Source of the DNA: Burkholderiales bacterium | GTDB taxonomy: Bacteria > Pseudomonadota > Gammaproteobacteria > Burkholderiales > Burkholderiaceae | Direction of reading: 5' to 3' | DNA: 13,864 nt | NCBI GenBank assembly: GCA_947371645.1 | Contig: CANBQJ010000091.1 | Span: 1-13,864, forward strand | Part shown: in pieces, positions 1-7,707 of the stretch | How positions within the stretch are numbered: position 1 is the stretch's first letter | Layout: the number at the start of each line of letters is the position of its first letter | Notes under the pieces: generated by a model | Databases searched by the model: none | Told to the model about the DNA's origin: nothing | The model's input: only the letters and a program-made list of their open reading frames with translations | Made by a program: the position numbers and the translations under genes

Positions 1-576
1 GTGCTGCTCGACGAAGTCGAAAAGGCCCACTCCGACGTGCACGAGCTCTTCTTCCAGGTCTTCGACAAGGGCTGGATGGAAGACGGTGAAGGCCGCGTCA
101 TCGACTTCAAGAACACCCTCATCTTGCTGACCACCAATGCCGGCACCGACCTGATCGCGGGCATGTGCAGTGACCCCGAGCTGCTGCCCGACCCGGAAGG
201 CCTGGCCAAGGCCCTGCGCGAGCCGCTGCTCAAGGTCTTCCCGCCGGCGCTGCTGGGCCGCCTGGTCACCATCCCCTACTACCCGCTGAGCGACACCATG
301 CTGGGCCAGATCGTCAAGCTGCAGCTGGGCCGCATCAAGAAGCGCGTCGAGGCCCGCTACAAGATCCCCTTCACCTACACCGACGACGTCGTCAAGCTGG
401 TGGTCAGCCGCTGCACCGAGAGCGAATCGGGCGGCCGGATGATCGACGCCATCCTGACCAACACCATGCTGCCGGACATTTCGCGTGAGTTCCTCGGAAA
501 AATGATGGTGGGAACTCCTGTGAGTGGGGTGCAGATTTCCGTTCAGGACGGCGCATTCGCATACGTTTTCGGCTGA
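1..576 (+). CDS. clpV: ClpV (TssH), T6SS sheath-recycling AAA+ ATPase, C-terminal part
   Basis: This is the last 191 codons of a two-ring AAA+ unfoldase; the gene begins before the window. The GTG at base 1 is an internal valine of the second Walker B motif (VLLDEVEKAH), not a start codon. Downstream are sensor 1 (TTNAG, N46 of the fragment), a likely arginine finger in LLGRL (R87) and sensor 2 in ESGGR (R146), followed by the small C-terminal domain. The segment GMCSDPELLPDP and the short C-terminus favour the T6SS paralogue ClpV over housekeeping ClpB, and the vgrG neighbourhood agrees. In the known system ClpV extracts contracted TssB/TssC sheath subunits in the cytoplasm for reuse. All ATPase residues visible in this half are intact. 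Confidence 0.95.
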   Translation: MLLDEVEKAHSDVHELFFQVFDKGWMEDGEGRVIDFKNTLILLTTNAGTDLIAGMCSDPELLPDPEGLAKALREPLLKVFPPALLGRLVTIPYYPLSDTMLGQIVKLQLGRIKKRVEARYKIPFTYTDDVVKLVVSRCTESESGGRMIDAILTNTMLPDISREFLGKMMVGTPVSGVQISVQDGAFAYVFG

Positions 577-625
577 TTCGCGCCACACGACGCCTGCGCC
601 CATCGCCGCGATCCGTCATCGATTT

Positions 626-630
626 AGGAG
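626..630 (+). promoter_or_regulatory. Strong ribosome binding site for the PLC-like gene
   Basis: AGGAG lies 8 bases before the ATG at 639 and fixes that start. It sits in the 62-base gap after clpV. No convincing promoter or terminator was seen in the gap, so read-through from clpV is possible. Confidence 0.7.
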
Positions 631-638
631 TTTCCAAC

Positions 639-1757
639 ATGGCATTGAATAATTTCCTGGGCGGTCTTCAAGACAAGCTGCTCAACCAAATCGTGATTCC
701 TGGCGCACACGACGCCGGCATCTACGACAAAAGCCAGATCGGCGGCACGGGCTTGACGCAGGACTTGAATATTTTCCAGCAATCTTGTTACGGTATTCGC
801 TGGTTTGACATCCGCATTGCTGGGGAGCTCGTAGGCGGGCAGGTTCAGCTCAAGGCTTTCCACAAGGCTGTCGCCAAGGAAAAGACGACCCCGCAGGGTG
901 TTCAGTACCTCAAGGGTGGTTTCGGCGGGTTTGGTGGCCGACTGGAATCCATGCTTGAGCAGGCCAAGGATTTTTTGACCTGGAACCCGTCGGAATTCCT
1001 GATCTTCAAGATTTCCAAGTCGCAGAACATCGCCCTGATTTTTGACACCTGTGTCCAGGTCATGGGCAACATGCTGTACCGAGCCGCTGGCGTGGCACAC
1101 AACCTCAACAGCCAGCAGGTGAGCCAGTTGCAGGGCAAATTGATTGTCCTCGTGAGCGAGTCTGATGCCGTCTTGATCCGCGATCACATTTCCAGGTCAG
1201 CGATGCCGACGCGCGACCTGACGCGCATGGCCGACATCGAAGGCGTGTTTGCCTTTCGCGAATTGTACAAGGACGGCAATATCCTGCCATACAACGATAA
1301 CTACCGCGGTCTGCAGTATTTTGGCAAATTCAGCCAGACAAACTATTACAGCACCAACCTTTCAAAACAAAAGAAGAACATGAAAAAGGGCCGCACGATG
1401 CGCGGCACCAGCAAAAACGCAATGGGGATGATGTACTGGACACTCACCAGTTCGGTGGGCAATCCGTTTTCACTTCCTGTGAACATCGAGAAGAGAAACA
1501 AGAAACTCTGGACTGATCGCCACGCCCAGGAGTTGACGACCATCTGGAAATCCGGCTTGGAAGACTCGATCCGCAACCACATGGGGCACGCGAGGTACGA
1601 TCAGACGACGCAAAGCCATGAGTGGAACGGCTTCATTCCCAATATCATCATGCTGGACTTTGCCAATCCGACCGCCTGCGGCACCGTGGTCGATCTCAAC
1701 CGCGTCGCATCTCAAGTCATTGACCAGCTCGTCAGCACCGAGTGGAGCGACGGTTGA
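639..1757 (+). CDS. PI-PLC X-domain-like phosphodiesterase, candidate T6SS effector
   Basis: This 372-residue protein resembles the phosphatidylinositol-specific phospholipase C superfamily, a TIM barrel that cleaves a phosphodiester by general base and acid catalysis with two histidines. The expected order is visible: IPGAHDAG with H24 and D25, WFDIRI with D57 and R59, a second histidine H75 in KAFH, the strand WNPSEFLIFKIS with E119 and K124, KLIVLV, and a late strand IIMLDF with D340. By spacing, H24, R59 and H75 match H32, R69 and H82 of the Bacillus cereus enzyme. There is no signal peptide, unlike secreted bacterial PI-PLCs, which fits export by T6SS. The gene is clearly AT-richer than its neighbours (22 G+C in bases 1321-1380) and uses AAT, TTT and AAA codons freely, suggesting recent acquisition. 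No obvious immunity gene follows. The fold is fairly secure; the effector role is inferred and the substrate is unknown. Confidence 0.78.
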   Translation: MALNNFLGGLQDKLLNQIVIPGAHDAGIYDKSQIGGTGLTQDLNIFQQSCYGIRWFDIRIAGELVGGQVQLKAFHKAVAKEKTTPQGVQYLKGGFGGFGGRLESMLEQAKDFLTWNPSEFLIFKISKSQNIALIFDTCVQVMGNMLYRAAGVAHNLNSQQVSQLQGKLIVLVSESDAVLIRDHISRSAMPTRDLTRMADIEGVFAFRELYKDGNILPYNDNYRGLQYFGKFSQTNYYSTNLSKQKKNMKKGRTMRGTSKNAMGMMYWTLTSSVGNPFSLPVNIEKRNKKLWTDRHAQELTTIWKSGLEDSIRNHMGHARYDQTTQSHEWNGFIPNIIMLDFANPTACGTVVDLNRVASQVIDQLVSTEWSDG

Positions 1758-1797
1758 GGCTTTGTCAACGGGGCTCGTCCGGGATGGGCCTGCGCCA

Positions 1798-1841
1798 TGA
1801 CTTTGGTCGCTAGGCTCGCCGCGTGCCCTCAGGTCCACTGC
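1798..1841 (+). repeat. 44-base element, copy 1, upstream of the methyltransferase gene
   Basis: This copy matches bases 3258-3301 at 32 of 44 positions. The first 14 bases (TGACTTTGGTCGCT) are identical, and further conserved blocks are GCCCT, GGT and ACTGC. Both copies are the main content of the short gaps before coding starts, so a promoter or regulator site is likely. This copy ends 29 bases before the ATG at 1871. It contains TAGGCT (1811-1816), a possible -10 box, but no good -35 was found. Confidence 0.5.
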
Positions 1842-1870
1842 ATCGCACAAGTGGATTGAAGCAAAGCCCC

Positions 1871-3244
1871 ATGAACCAAGCCGCCAAGGTCAACCCGGAC
1901 ACGAGCCCTTGCGGGCCCGGTGAACCCGTCGAGCCCGTTGAACTGACCATCGAAGACGCCCTGCAGATGGCGATTGCCATGCACCGCGAGCGCCAGTTCC
2001 AGGGGGCCGAAGAGCTGTGCCGGCGCATCCTCGGCGTGGTGCCTGGCCACCCCGATGCGCTGCACCTGCTGGGCGTGCAATGCCACCAGATGGGCAAGAG
2101 CGACGAAGGCTTGCGCCACATCCAGGCCTCCATCGATGCCGTGCCCAATTTCCCGGGCTTCTACAACAACCTGGGCAACGTCCACATGTCCCGCGGCGAC
2201 GTGCCTGAGGCCCTGTCGGCTTACCAGCGTGCGTCGGCCCTGGACCCGGACAACGCCGACCTGCACAACAACCTGGGCGCGCTGTACAAGGCGGAGCGCC
2301 GCTTCGAAGAGGCCCAGGCGGCCTATGAGCGCGCCATCGCCCTGGAGGCGACCCACCTCAACGCCCACAACAACCTGGGCCTGCTCTATGCCGAGCTGGG
2401 CGACCGCCCCAAGGCCATCCACTACTACGTGCGTGCCCTGGAGCTGATGCCAGGCAACGACAACGCCCGTCGCCTGCTGGGCACCACCTACTACTCGCTG
2501 GGCCGCATCGGCGAAGCCGGTGAGGTCTACCGCCAGTGGCTGGCGCTGGAGCCAGACAACCCCATGGCCCGCCACATGTTCTCGGCGTGCACGGGTGAAG
2601 GCGTGCCCGAGCGTGCCGACGACACCTATGTGGAGCAGACCTTCGACCGCTTTGCCGCCAGCTTCGAGGACGTGCTCAACGAGCGCCTGGGCTACCAGGC
2701 GCCGCAGCGGTGCGCCGACATGCTGGCCCGCCACCTGCCGCCACCCCAAGGCCAGTTCGTGATGCTGGACGCCGGCGCCGGCACCGGCCTGTGCGGCCCG
2801 CTGATGGCGCCCTGGGCCCGCACCCTGGCCGGGGTCGATTTGTCCCGCGGCATGCTGGACATCGCCCAGACCAAGGGCGTCTACCAGGACTTGTACAAGG
2901 CCGAGCTCACCGAGTTCCTCAAGCTCTCGCCCGAACAGTGGGACGTGGTGTTGTCGGCCGACACGCTGTGCTATTTCGGCGACCTCACCGAGGTGACGGC
3001 GGCTGCCGCCAGCTCGCTCAAACCCGGCGGCACCCTGATCTACACGGTGGAAGCCTTGCCCGAGGACAGCCGCGCCCTGCACCAGATCCAGCCCCATGGC
3101 CGCTACGCCCACCATGGCGACCACATCGCCGCGGCGCTGGCCCAGGCCGGTCTGCGCCTGCTGGAGCGCGAGGCCGTGGTGCTGCGCCAGGAAGGCGGCA
3201 AGCCTGTGCACGGCTGGCTGGTGGCCGCGCGCCGGCAGCCCTGA
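1871..3244 (+). CDS. TPR-repeat SAM-dependent methyltransferase (COG4976-like)
   Basis: This is a 457-residue cytoplasmic protein. Residues about 25-230 hold tandem tetratricopeptide repeats, recognisable from units such as NNLGNVHMSRGD, NNLGALYKAERR and NNLGLLYAELGD followed by A-x-x-x-Y-x-R-A-L. The C-terminal half is a class I methyltransferase: a family-typical lead-in YVEQTFDRFAASFEDVL, motif I LDAGAGTGLCG from about residue 299, the acidic SAM-ribose ligand in GVDLS (D323), and DVVLSADTLCYF from residue 358. The SAM-binding residues look intact, so it is probably active, but the substrate cannot be read. The frame is open from a GTG at 1823, but the ATG at 1871 is preferred because the GTG lies inside the repeated 44-base element. 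No strong ribosome site precedes either. The TPRs suggest docking to a protein partner. Its place between a candidate effector and vgrG hints at a T6SS link, but it may be a passenger. Confidence 0.85.
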   Translation: MNQAAKVNPDTSPCGPGEPVEPVELTIEDALQMAIAMHRERQFQGAEELCRRILGVVPGHPDALHLLGVQCHQMGKSDEGLRHIQASIDAVPNFPGFYNNLGNVHMSRGDVPEALSAYQRASALDPDNADLHNNLGALYKAERRFEEAQAAYERAIALEATHLNAHNNLGLLYAELGDRPKAIHYYVRALELMPGNDNARRLLGTTYYSLGRIGEAGEVYRQWLALEPDNPMARHMFSACTGEGVPERADDTYVEQTFDRFAASFEDVLNERLGYQAPQRCADMLARHLPPPQGQFVMLDAGAGTGLCGPLMAPWARTLAGVDLSRGMLDIAQTKGVYQDLYKAELTEFLKLSPEQWDVVLSADTLCYFGDLTEVTAAAASSLKPGGTLIYTVEALPEDSRALHQIQPHGRYAHHGDHIAAALAQAGLRLLEREAVVLRQEGGKPVHGWLVAARRQP

Positions 3245-3257
3245 TCTGAGCCAGGGG

Positions 3258-3301
3258 TGACTTTGGTCGCTTTGCGCCCCCGTCGCCCTGCGGTTTACTG
3301 C
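3258..3301 (+). repeat. 44-base element, copy 2, upstream of vgrG
   Basis: This is the second copy of the element at 1798-1841, with the same 14-base core at 3258-3271. It fills most of the 62-base gap before vgrG and ends 5 bases before the vgrG ATG. If the conserved GGTTTACTG end were a -10 region, the vgrG transcript would be nearly leaderless; no Shine-Dalgarno sequence is visible before that ATG. Confidence 0.5.
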
Positions 3302-3306
3302 CGGGC

Positions 3307-5517
3307 ATGCCCGCCGCCATCACGTTCCAGTCTCCCTTGCCCCCTGAGGACCTGTTCATCGAATCGATGACGGTCGAAGAGGGCCTGAGCCAGATGGGCC
3401 TGATCCAGCTCAACCTGCTCAGCCCCAAGAACGACATCGCGGCGGCCAAGCTGCTGGGCAAACCCGTCGGCGTCACCCTGGTGGACGCCGATGACCACAA
3501 GCGCTACTTCCACGGCCATGTCACCCGTTTCGGCCATGGCAGCGCCCGGGGGCCGTACCACGCCTACCACGCCGAAGTCCGCCCCTGGCCCTGGTTCCTG
3601 ACCCGCACCGCAGACTGCCGCATCTTCCAGGCCATGACGGTGCCCGACATCGTCAAGCAGGTCTGCAACGACCACCCGGCGGTGGCCCAGCTCAAGTTCA
3701 AGCTGTTTCGCAGCTACCGCACCTGGGACTACTGCGTCCAGTACCGCGAAACCGACTTCCAGTTCATCAGCCGCCTGCTGGAGCACGAAGGCATCTACTG
3801 GTACGTGGCGCACGCCGCCGGCAAGCACACCCTGACCCTGCTGGACGCCATCAGCGCCCACGACCCGGTGGCCGGCAGCGCCAGCATCCGCCACATCGAA
3901 GACGCGTCTTCGGCGCCGCCCGATGAGCAGTTCATCACCCAGTGGCGCTTCGACGAAGAGATCCAGACCGAGAAGGTGGCGCTGACCAGCTACGACTTCC
4001 AGCGCCCCTCCACCTCCCTGGCGGTCGACGCGCAGGTCAGCCGCCAGCACCCCGAGGCTGGCGCCGAGCGCTTCGACTTTCAGGGCGACTACATCGTGTC
4101 GGCCGACGGCAAGCAGCTGGCCGACGACCTGCTCGATGGCGCGCAGAGCCGCTTCCAGCGCTACATCGGTGAAGGCAATGCCATGAACCTGGAGGCCGGC
4201 CACACCTTCAGCCTGGCCAAGCACCCGCGCAGCGACCAGAACGCCAAGTACCTGCTCACCCGCGTGCGCATCGAGGCGCAGGTGGCGGTGTTTGCCGCCG
4301 GCGCGGCCGGTGCCAGCTTCAAGACCAGCTTCGAGGCCATCCCTTCCGCGCAGCAGTTCCGCCCGCCGCGCCAGACGGTCAAGCCCTTTGTGCAGGGCCC
4401 GCAGACGGCCGTGGTGGTGGGCCCCTCGGGCGACGAGATCTTCACCGACAAATACGGCCGCGTGAAGGTGCACTTCCACTGGGACCGCCTGGGCAAGAAG
4501 GACGACAAGTCCTCGTGCTGGGTCCGTGTGTCCCACCCCTGGGCGGGCAAGAACTTCGGCATGATCCACACGCCCCGCATCGGGCAAGAGGTGGTCGTCA
4601 GCTTCCTGGAAGGCGACCCGGACCAGCCCCTCATCACCGGCCGCGTCTACAACGCCGAGCAGATGCCACCCTGGGACCTGCCGGCCTACGCCACGCAAAG
4701 CGGCATCCTCACACGCTCCAGCAAGGGCGGGGCCTATGGCAACGCCAACGCCATCCGCTTCGAGGACAAAAAAGGCAGCGAGCAGCTGTGGATCCACGCC
4801 GAGAAGAACCAGGACATCGAGGTCGAGAACGACGAGACGCACTGGGTGGGCCACGACCGCACCAAGACGATTGACCACGACGAGAAGGTGCACGTCAAGC
4901 ACGACCGCACCGAAACGGTCGACAACAACGAGACCATCACCATCGGGGTGGACCGCACCGAAAAGGTGGGCAACAACGAGAGCATCACGGTCGGCAAGGA
5001 CCGCACGCGCAGCGTGGGCGCCAACGAGTCGGTGTCGGTGGCCAGCAAGCGCACCCATTCAGTGGGGGCAGACGAGTCCATCTCTGTGGGCGCCGCGCAG
5101 AGCATCACCGTGGGTGCGGCGCAATCGCTGTCAGTGGGTGCCAACCAGAGCGTATCGGTCGCGTCCAAGCAGAGCACCTCGATTGGGGCCGACCACGAAA
5201 TCACCGTGGGCGCCAACCGCAAGCTCGACGTGGGCGCCAAGCTCGAGGTGACGGTGGGTGCCAAGGAGACCCGCACCGTGGCCGATGCGCGTGAGACCAG
5301 CATAGGCAAGGACGAGCTGCTCCAGGTGGGCAAGAAGTATTTCCTGGAAGCAGCCGACGAGATCACCCTCAAGACGGGTGATGCCAGCATCACGATGAAG
5401 AAGGACGGCACCATCACGATCAAGGGCAAGGATGTCACGGTTACTGGGTCTGGCAAGGTCAATGTCAAGGCCAGCAGTGACCTGGTGCTCAAGGGCTCCA
5501 AGGTCGCGACGAACTGA
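3307..5517 (+). CDS. vgrG: VgrG (TssI), T6SS trimeric spike protein
   Basis: This 736-residue protein is a complete, classical VgrG. Residues 1 to about 360 form the gp27-like part, with typical strings such as QYRETDFQFISRLLEHEGIYW. Residues about 366-450 form the gp5-like OB domain, with DKYGRVKVHFHWDR, CWVRVSHPWAGKNFGM, PRIGQEVVVSFLEGDPDQP and ITGRVYN. From residue 506 a run of octads with a V-G start forms the triple-stranded beta-helix needle, ending in a short standard tail (GSGKVNVKASSDL). There is no C-terminal toxin domain, so cargo must travel by another route, probably through the adaptor and PAAR-like genes downstream. The ATG at 3307 gives a normal N-terminus, but no clear ribosome site precedes it. 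The DUF2169 gene starts 21 bases after the stop, and the run of short gaps suggests that this gene leads an operon. Confidence 0.97.
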   Translation: MPAAITFQSPLPPEDLFIESMTVEEGLSQMGLIQLNLLSPKNDIAAAKLLGKPVGVTLVDADDHKRYFHGHVTRFGHGSARGPYHAYHAEVRPWPWFLTRTADCRIFQAMTVPDIVKQVCNDHPAVAQLKFKLFRSYRTWDYCVQYRETDFQFISRLLEHEGIYWYVAHAAGKHTLTLLDAISAHDPVAGSASIRHIEDASSAPPDEQFITQWRFDEEIQTEKVALTSYDFQRPSTSLAVDAQVSRQHPEAGAERFDFQGDYIVSADGKQLADDLLDGAQSRFQRYIGEGNAMNLEAGHTFSLAKHPRSDQNAKYLLTRVRIEAQVAVFAAGAAGASFKTSFEAIPSAQQFRPPRQTVKPFVQGPQTAVVVGPSGDEIFTDKYGRVKVHFHWDRLGKKDDKSSCWVRVSHPWAGKNFGMIHTPRIGQEVVVSFLEGDPDQPLITGRVYNAEQMPPWDLPAYATQSGILTRSSKGGAYGNANAIRFEDKKGSEQLWIHAEKNQDIEVENDETHWVGHDRTKTIDHDEKVHVKHDRTETVDNNETITIGVDRTEKVGNNESITVGKDRTRSVGANESVSVASKRTHSVGADESISVGAAQSITVGAAQSLSVGANQSVSVASKQSTSIGADHEITVGANRKLDVGAKLEVTVGAKETRTVADARETSIGKDELLQVGKKYFLEAADEITLKTGDASITMKKDGTITIKGKDVTVTGSGKVNVKASSDLVLKGSKVATN
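4822..5325 (+). repeat. 21 imperfect 24-base tandem units encoding the VgrG beta-helix octads
   Basis: Residues 506-673 of VgrG divide without gaps into 21 octads beginning V or I, mostly V-G-x-x-x-x-x-x (for example VGNNESIT, VGKDRTRS, VGAAQSLS). This matches the octad repeat known from the phage T4 gp5 needle. The units differ at many bases, so this is an old protein repeat rather than a recent DNA expansion. In octads 10, 15 and 20 the glycine is replaced by alanine (VASKRTHS, VASKQSTS, VADARETS), giving a five-octad super-period. Confidence 0.85.
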
Positions 5518-5538
5518 GGCCGCCCACCAGGTCCCCCC

Positions 5539-6621
5539 ATGCTTCAGGTTGTCAACCAAACACCGTTTGCCGCCTCGCTGACGGTCTTCCCCGACCCCCA
5601 TGGCGTCGAGACCGCATACGCCGTGGTCAAGGGCACGTTCCGCTTCACACCCGAAGGCACGGTGCCTTTGGTGCCCGCATTGCCCCTGCTGGCCACCGAT
5701 GTGCATTGGGGTGACCCTGGCACCACCAGCCTGCGTGCGGCGGGTGAGATCGCGTTGCTCAAGCCGGCCACGGATATCCTGTTGTCCGGTCGAGCGATTG
5801 CACCCGCTCCGGACACCCGCATGGCCGATGTGGGCCTGATGGTCGGGCCCGTGCGAAGGGTGTTGCGGGTGTTCGGCGACCGCACCTGGCGGCGGGGCTT
5901 GGGTGGTTGGCGTATTTCCGAGCCCCAACCCTGGAGCCGCATGCCCATCCGTTGGGAATTGGCCTTTGGCGGCTTGGCACCACAACGTGGCGACAACCCA
6001 CCGGAGCACGAAGCACGCAACCCGGTGGGCCGGGGTTTCATCGCCCAAGGCTGTGATCCGGTCGAAGGCCAGGCCCTGCCCAACCTGGAAGACCCTGCTA
6101 CGCTGATCCGAGAGCCTGGAGATCGGCCCATCCCGGCCTGCCTGGCCCCGGTCGCGCCCATCTGGCTGCCGCGCCGCGGCTTTGCCGGCACCTACGACGA
6201 GGCCTGGGTCAAGGGCCGCGCGCCTTACCTGCCCCTGGATTTTGACGCCCGCTATTTCCAGGTGGCGCCGCCCGAACTGGTGGCGCCTGGCCATCTGCAA
6301 GGCGGCGAGCCGGTTCGCTTGATGGGCTTCACGCTGGGCGATCCTCTGGCTTTCACCTTGCCGCAGTGCGGCCTGGAAGTGGTGTTCGATTTTGACGGGG
6401 CGCAGCGCCCGCAGGTGCCCCAGTTGGAGACGGTGCTGATCGAGCCCGACGCCGGTCGCATCCAGTTGCTGTGGCGTTGTGCCCTGGCGGTGGACAAGAA
6501 ACTGCTCAAGCTCAACAAGGTCACGGTGCTCAGCCGAACCTGGGCGGCGGATGGCCGCCCGGCCAGCCCCTTGATGGGCTTGGGGCGCATGCCTTCGGCT
6601 TACGCGGCAGTGGGGGCCTGA
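5539..6621 (+). CDS. DUF2169 family T6SS effector adaptor
   Basis: This 360-residue protein carries the conserved blocks of DUF2169: VVNQTPF at the N-terminus, VKGTFRF (30-36), FGDRTW (112-117), WELAFGG (139-145), NPVGRGF (161-167), LPNLEDP (180-186), GTYDEAW (217-223) and LPLDFDARYF (231-240). A DUF2169 protein in Agrobacterium is reported to act as an adaptor that links one DNase effector to its VgrG and PAAR partners. By analogy this protein probably helps load the nuclease encoded at 8105 onto the VgrG and DUF4150 tip. There is no signal peptide or membrane segment, so it should act in the cytoplasm before firing. The next gene begins one base after its stop codon, which indicates translational coupling. 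The family call is strong; the exact cargo is inferred from gene order. Confidence 0.9.
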   Translation: MLQVVNQTPFAASLTVFPDPHGVETAYAVVKGTFRFTPEGTVPLVPALPLLATDVHWGDPGTTSLRAAGEIALLKPATDILLSGRAIAPAPDTRMADVGLMVGPVRRVLRVFGDRTWRRGLGGWRISEPQPWSRMPIRWELAFGGLAPQRGDNPPEHEARNPVGRGFIAQGCDPVEGQALPNLEDPATLIREPGDRPIPACLAPVAPIWLPRRGFAGTYDEAWVKGRAPYLPLDFDARYFQVAPPELVAPGHLQGGEPVRLMGFTLGDPLAFTLPQCGLEVVFDFDGAQRPQVPQLETVLIEPDAGRIQLLWRCALAVDKKLLKLNKVTVLSRTWAADGRPASPLMGLGRMPSAYAAVGA

Positions 6622-6622
6622 C

Positions 6623-7693
6623 GTGGCCACACCCGACATCGTCATCGCAAGCGCCGGGGTCATCACGCCCATTGGCCTGAGCCTGGCCGAGACCGCAGCT
6701 TCGGCGCGGGCCCGCGTGGCACGCCTGCGCGAGATCCCCTGGCTGGACCGCCGCTTTGAGCCGTTCATCGTGGGCACGGTGCCCGATGATGGCCTGCCCG
6801 AGTTGGCCGAGCCGCTGTTGCCCTTGCCTCTGCAGTACCGCGAAGCCCGCATGCTGCGCCTGGCCCATGTGGCCCTGGAAGAAGCGATGGCTGGCTGGTT
6901 GGCGGCCAAGGCTGGTCCGTTGCCTTTGCTGATGGGCCTGCCAGAGCAGCACACCCTGCAGCCCCTGGACCCGCAGGGCTTCCTGTCGCGGCTGGGTCAG
7001 CAGTGTCCCAGACACATCGACGTGGCGCGCAGCCTGGCCGTGCCGCGTGGCCGCGCGGCTGGCCTGATGGCCTTGCGAGAAGCCCGTGTACGGCTGCAAC
7101 GCGGTGACTGCGAAGCCATCCTGGTGGGTGGTGTCGACAGCCTGGTCGATCTGTACGTGCTGGGCAACCTGGATTTGCAGGGCCGCATCCGCAACGAGGT
7201 CAACAGCGATGGCTTCAGCCCCTCGGAAGGCGCCGCCTTCTTGCTGCTGACCCTCGCTGACGTGGCTACACGCCACCACCTTCAGCCCATGGCCTGCCTC
7301 TTGGGCTCTACCTTGGGGCAGGAGGCGGGCCACTTGTACGCTGAAGACGTGCCCTACCTGGGTGAAGGTTTGGCCATGGCCTTCGCCAGCCTGATGCAAG
7401 AAGCACCGCCGCCTGCGCCCATCGGCACCGTTTACGGCAGCTTCAACGGCGAACGCTACTGGGCCCGCGAGTTTGGCGTGGCCCGATTGCGCCAGGCCAA
7501 GGCGTTCCTTCCGGACCACACGATGGAACACCCGGCCGAATGCTTCGGGGACCTGGGTGCAGCCCACGGCCCCACGTTGGCTGCACTGGCCGCACATGGT
7601 GTCCAGCAGGGCTACCGTGCCGCGCCGTGCCTGGTGTACGCCTCTTCCGACCACGGCGAACGGGCGGCCTCGCTGCTTGATCGTGCCCACTGA
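6623..7693 (+). CDS. Ketoacyl-synthase-like pseudoenzyme of the T6SS adaptor module
   Basis: This 356-residue protein has a thiolase-like fold, recognisable from an N-terminal VIASAGVITPIG, RGDCEAILVGGVDSLVD (160-176) and NSDGFSPSEGAAFLLL (194-209), which match beta-ketoacyl-ACP synthase landmarks. Aligning by eye on these anchors, the catalytic cysteine is replaced by R144 (context RGRAAG), the first histidine by Y271 (TVYGSFNG) and the second by G309 (FGDLGAAHG). No usual catalytic residue remains; H315 lies near the last site but is out of register. At 356 residues it is also shorter than the usual 400 or so. It cannot be a standard condensing enzyme and is better read as a binding or scaffold protein working with DUF2169. 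The GTG start at 6623 follows the adaptor's stop by one base and gives a typical synthase N-terminus. Confidence 0.82.
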   Translation: MATPDIVIASAGVITPIGLSLAETAASARARVARLREIPWLDRRFEPFIVGTVPDDGLPELAEPLLPLPLQYREARMLRLAHVALEEAMAGWLAAKAGPLPLLMGLPEQHTLQPLDPQGFLSRLGQQCPRHIDVARSLAVPRGRAAGLMALREARVRLQRGDCEAILVGGVDSLVDLYVLGNLDLQGRIRNEVNSDGFSPSEGAAFLLLTLADVATRHHLQPMACLLGSTLGQEAGHLYAEDVPYLGEGLAMAFASLMQEAPPPAPIGTVYGSFNGERYWAREFGVARLRQAKAFLPDHTMEHPAECFGDLGAAHGPTLAALAAHGVQQGYRAAPCLVYASSDHGERAASLLDRAH

Positions 7694-7707
7694 ACCCGGA
7701 GCCCCAC

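Noticed and set aside
1823..1870. GTG start giving 16 extra residues on the methyltransferase
   Set aside because: It lies inside the 44-base repeated element, and the extra residues look unlike the family; the ATG at 1871 is more likely.
1758..1870. Search for a classical sigma-70 or sigma-54 promoter in the 113-base gap
   Set aside because: A TAGGCT box is present but no matching -35 or TGGC-N-TTGC pattern was found; only the repeated element is reported.
1829..3211. Long open frame on the minus strand opposite the TPR-methyltransferase gene
   Set aside because: It is a mirror of a GC-rich gene with strong third-position bias; its translation is low-complexity and shows no family, while the plus-strand protein has clear domains.
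3295..5058. Long open frame on the minus strand opposite vgrG
   Set aside because: It is rich in V, A, L, H and G with no domain; vgrG on the other strand is certain.
5131..6954. Long minus-strand frame across the vgrG, DUF2169 and synthase-like genes
   Set aside because: It crosses three well-supported genes and has no recognisable motif.
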